Part shown: positions 60,950 through 64,000 of the stretch, in pieces
Layout: each line of letters begins with the position of its first letter
Position numbering within the stretch: the first letter of the stretch is position 1
Assembly: GCF_965363235.1 (NCBI RefSeq)
Contig: NC_134841.1
Location: 35,555,440-35,619,439, forward strand
Length of the DNA stretch: 64,000 nucleotides
DNA from: Mytilus galloprovincialis
Taxonomy: Eukaryota; Mollusca; Bivalvia; Mytilida; Mytilidae
Reading direction: 5' to 3'
Notes under the pieces: model-generated
Seen by the model: the letters and a program-made list of their open reading frames with translations, nothing else
The model's database searches: none
What the model was told of the DNA's origin: nothing
Made by a program: the position numbers and the translations under genes

Positions 60950-61068
60950 ATGTGGTATGGGCTTTGCTCATTGCTGAAGGCCGTACGGTGACCTATAGTT
61001 GTTAATGTCTGTGTCATTTTGGTCTTTTGTGGATAGTTGTCTCATTGGCAATCATACCACATCTTTTT
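60950..61068 (-). repeat. Dispersed repeat (GCCAATGAGACAACT family)
   Basis: Reverse-complement copy of 32437-32565: GGTATGGGCTTTGCTCATTG, GGCCGTACGGTGACCTATAG and GTTGTCTCATTGGCAATC. Confidence 0.75.
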
Positions 61069-61617
61069 TATATTGAATATTGTAAATAAAGGTTATCTTA
61101 AATATTGTCCGGTTTGGAGGAAGTTAAAATAACTTATTGTATATTCATTGAAATTGAAATTACAAAATCACAGAAACAATATCCATGATATAATTTAAAA
61201 TCATAAAGGTAAGTATTACCACCTCTTTGTACAGATATACTGATACTTTTTTTTTTACAGTAGTCAATTTAAATGGCCCACTCATTTGACAACATGGCCC
61301 ATTATTTTTTAAAATGGCCCATTGAATATATTATTGGGGGGGCCCTGGGCCCATAGTGAAAAAATCCTTCCATATCACTGGGCTTCATTTCCTGTCAAAA
61401 AAAATATGAAATTATTTCAAAATATTCGATTGTACATGGTTTTCACACATTTTCCATGAATATTCCTATCCAATTGGCCGATATATTCTAATAACCGATA
61501 TTCGATTATCCGATGTATTTTGACTGAAATGTATAGGGAATGGTTCGGTGTTTTGAAATAATATTACAATAGCCGATATATTCAATTAACCGATATCCGA
61601 TTAGGTGGAGTCTACTG

Positions 61618-63467
61618 TACCTATGTTGTGGTTTTTATATGACCCTTTTAAATTTCAAATGTTTCTGGTGATCAAAGTATATATTTTTAAACCAAAGAAC
61701 CAAGTAAGGATAATCATCTTCAAGGGTGCTTATTTAATGATTATGGGGGATTTGTCAACGTCTTCCCAATCCTAATATTTGCAACCATACATTTTTCTTT
61801 TTCATAGTGGAAGTCCATTCTTGTCCAGAATGATAACAGTTGATCATAATTGAGAATGAATTAATGATTTGGAAACAGTGTTCTCCCCAGGCCGTTTTAC
61901 TGTGACGCTATAATTATTTTCAAATGATATTGTTCTCGTTTCTATATGGCAAAGCCATGTCCTAATTTTTGAACTTTCATCTCATTACCGCTTATGATCA
62001 TAAAAAAATTTATTGAATTCCCTTCAAGTCGGACAATAGAGGCAATTTAGAGTGATTAAATAGGTGTTGATTGCCCTTTGGGTGATAACTGTTTGGATAC
62101 GAATACCCCAAGCTGTCACTTGTGACATGATTAATACCACGTGGTCTGCAATCACAATTTCGACTGCAAGGAGAAAATGTAATCGCAAATCATAAAAAAA
62201 GATCGAAATATATATTTGCAAAATGAAAATTCAAAGAAACAAACAATTTTTCTCTTTTAAAAAGAGGTTGAGTCGTATCTTTTTATGGCTCTCAAAATAT
62301 TAGCATACATTCTTTCTCTTCCTATTACTTTTTGTAAATCGAGTGAAAATTTTGATTTTGAGCTAAATAAGTTTTGTACTTTCTTTGGAAAGTGATCATA
62401 ACTGGCTTTAGTTTATGTTTCATCCATTTAATGCATTAAAAACGCCATATTCATTCCCACTCTCTTGTCAAACATTGTTTATTTTCGTATTTTCCATTGC
62501 TTTCGGCAGCCATTGAATATTTTAGAGTAAACTACTGATCGGAACCGGACCAGATATGACAAAAATCTGCATTTGACAGTTCTGTGTTTTTTTCTGGGTA
62601 CTTTGGTTAACTCTGCCAATAAAACTGACTGTCTTACCGGTACATGAAATTATCCATGATGTAGAATGTGACATTGACGGTTGACCCCTTTCAAAGAAAC
62701 TACCAGCATGTACACACAACAATGCTGCAATGCTTTAGACAAAATTGATCTAGAGACTTCATGATTAACATGGATAAAGCTTTTAAATGTAAAAAAAAAA
62801 AAAAAATCCCTACCTACCTACCCACCTGCTGATAGTGTGGGTCGGCAATGCCAAACAAACAATTTTTTAAGGGTGGCCTTACGATAAGAACTACATATGC
62901 ACAAATGGCACAGTAGACAGAAAACAATGATACTTAAAGAAAAAACAAGCAATAACAGACTATTTGTTAGATAACTTTTTAAAAAAATATATATCATTTT
63001 GATAAAAAGAAACAACTGGGACTAATTTATTGAGTACCATATGAACCAATATATTTCATAGACATGATAAAGAAAAAGTTTTTTAATTTAAATTTTATTG
63101 CTATATGATACTTTCTCTTCCTTTTTTTTTTTTTATAAGAACCAGTGTTTTTTCTACATATGACCTGCAACTGTATCTATACAGGTTGCACTTTAATTAA
63201 CAATTCATTCATTTAGCTGGGTACATGTAGGTAGGGTATTTGGAACCACACATATATTTTTGTTTGTCCCAAGAGGAAAAAAATAATTGTGGAACTGAAG
63301 GGTTCTCACTAGGAATTTTTCATGGTGAGTCCTGGGACTCATCACTTTTAGAAATGGTGAGTCCCAAAAGATTTTGATGAGTCCAGGACACATGTAATTT
63401 TGTGTCATAATATAATGAAATATGACGAAATGAAACATAAACGATGCATGTTGGGTTGGTAGATTTT
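61618..63467. other. Gene-poor stretch
   Basis: No gene recognised. Poly-A and poly-T runs lie near 62.79 and 63.12 kb. GTGAGTCCTGGGACTCATCA at about 63.32 kb is a small imperfect palindrome. The 20-mer shared with 54630 is at 63242. Confidence 0.5.
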
Positions 63468-63870
63468 CCCCTGTGAGATGATAATGAATAATTCATGAAT
63501 ATGCATGAACATTTCATGAACTGTTCATGAACAGATTTCATGAACAGTTCATCATATCTTCATGAACATTTGATGAGCAATTCATGAACTGAAAATCGAC
63601 AGTAATGTTCATGAACTTTAATGTTCATGAACAATTCATGAACAAGAAAGGGTTCATGATCATTGTTGAATTTAAATGTTCATGAACCTTTCTTGTTCAT
63701 GAATTGTTCATGAACATTAAAGTTCATGAACATAACTGTCGATTTTCAGTTCATGAATTGCTCATCAAATGTTCATGAAGATATGATGAACTGTTCATGA
63801 AATCTGTTCATGAACAGTTCATGAAATGTTCATGCATATTCATGAATTATTCATTATCATCTCACAGGGG
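63468..63870. mobile_element. 403-bp near-perfect palindrome made of TTCATGAAC words
   Basis: The ends are CCCCTGTGAGATGATAATGA and its exact inverse TCATTATCATCTCACAGGGG. Arms of about 185 bp pair almost completely, through AATCGACAGT and its inverse ACTGTCGATT, to a short centre near 63665. More than twenty TTCATGAA or GTTCATGAAC words lie inside. It is likely a foldback MITE; no certain target duplication was found. Confidence 0.85.
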
Positions 63871-64000
63871 TAATTTACTGTCAAGGAGAGGATTCTGGGG
63901 GGGATTGGAACCCACCCTTTTTTAGCAAGATCAATGCATATGAAAGGGTTTATAGTACATAGTTTGAACCCCACACCTTTTTTAAAATGGCTGGATCTGC
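63871..64000. other. Window edge, probable repeat
   Basis: GGGGGGGATTGGAACCCACC and CCCCACACCTTTTTTAAAAT, ending in TGGCTGGATCTGC. It resembles the inverse of the G-rich repeat at 34.1 kb and is cut by the window end. Confidence 0.35.

Larger units (their letters stand above)
57301..61617. mobile_element. pogo/Tigger-like DNA transposon, 4.3 kb including insertions
   Basis: The left end CAGTAGACTCCGGCCAATCG is matched in inverse at the right end (CGATTAGGTGGAGTCTACTG), with TA on both sides. Inner words TTCGATATATTCAATTAGCC and GATATATTCAATTAACCGA occur near both ends. CAGTAG-type ends, a TA duplication and ATCCGAT words fit Tc1/mariner-pogo. The interior holds the family A element (57811-59595) and a dispersed repeat (60950-61068). 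No transposase frame was recognised. Confidence 0.65.

Overview
The window is AT-rich, intron-rich metazoan DNA. Two things point to a bivalve, most likely a mussel (Mytilus-type): the dispersed repeats recur many times and are of kinds I associate with mussel genomes, and one large secreted gene belongs to a cysteine-rich family common in molluscs. Species is inferred from the sequence alone.

Layout. (1) 1-11.1 kb, plus strand: the last two exons of one small secreted gene (1170-2212) and a complete three-exon paralogue (6590-11147). (2) 13.4-28.4 kb, minus strand: one complete 14-exon gene of 660 codons plus stop, encoding a secreted, cysteine-rich, probably GPI-anchored protein with a duplicated DUF7044/7043/7042-like module. 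Its introns are full of repeats. (3) 30.8-34.6 kb, plus strand: a third paralogue of the small secreted family. The three paralogues share intron phases (2, then 1) and a four-cysteine pattern that resembles the N-terminal domain of meteorin/meteorin-like, but they stop before the second domain. (4) 37.5 kb, minus strand: a single-exon coding region for BBIP1, the small BBSome subunit. (5) 38-64 kb: almost entirely repeats. These are an hAT-like element, a 162-bp tandem array, a 4.9-kb transposon with long minisatellite-filled inverted repeats, a pogo-like element that has received another element, three elements with tandem-repeat cores and hairpin ends, and a 403-bp near-perfect palindrome.

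Five coding loci are supported. The meteorin-like proteins and the cysteine-rich GPI protein are all predicted to be secreted or at the cell surface, but nothing in the sequence shows that they act together. BBIP1 is an unrelated housekeeping ciliary gene.

The most interesting non-coding signal is a dispersed repeat family of about 320-355 bp per unit whose copies carry a recognisable type I hammerhead self-cleaving ribozyme with a minimal stem III. At two places the units lie head to tail as dimers. This is the layout of metazoan retrozymes and of Penelope-associated hammerheads. A second good signal is a minisatellite that abuts a splice donor and repeats it about ten times.
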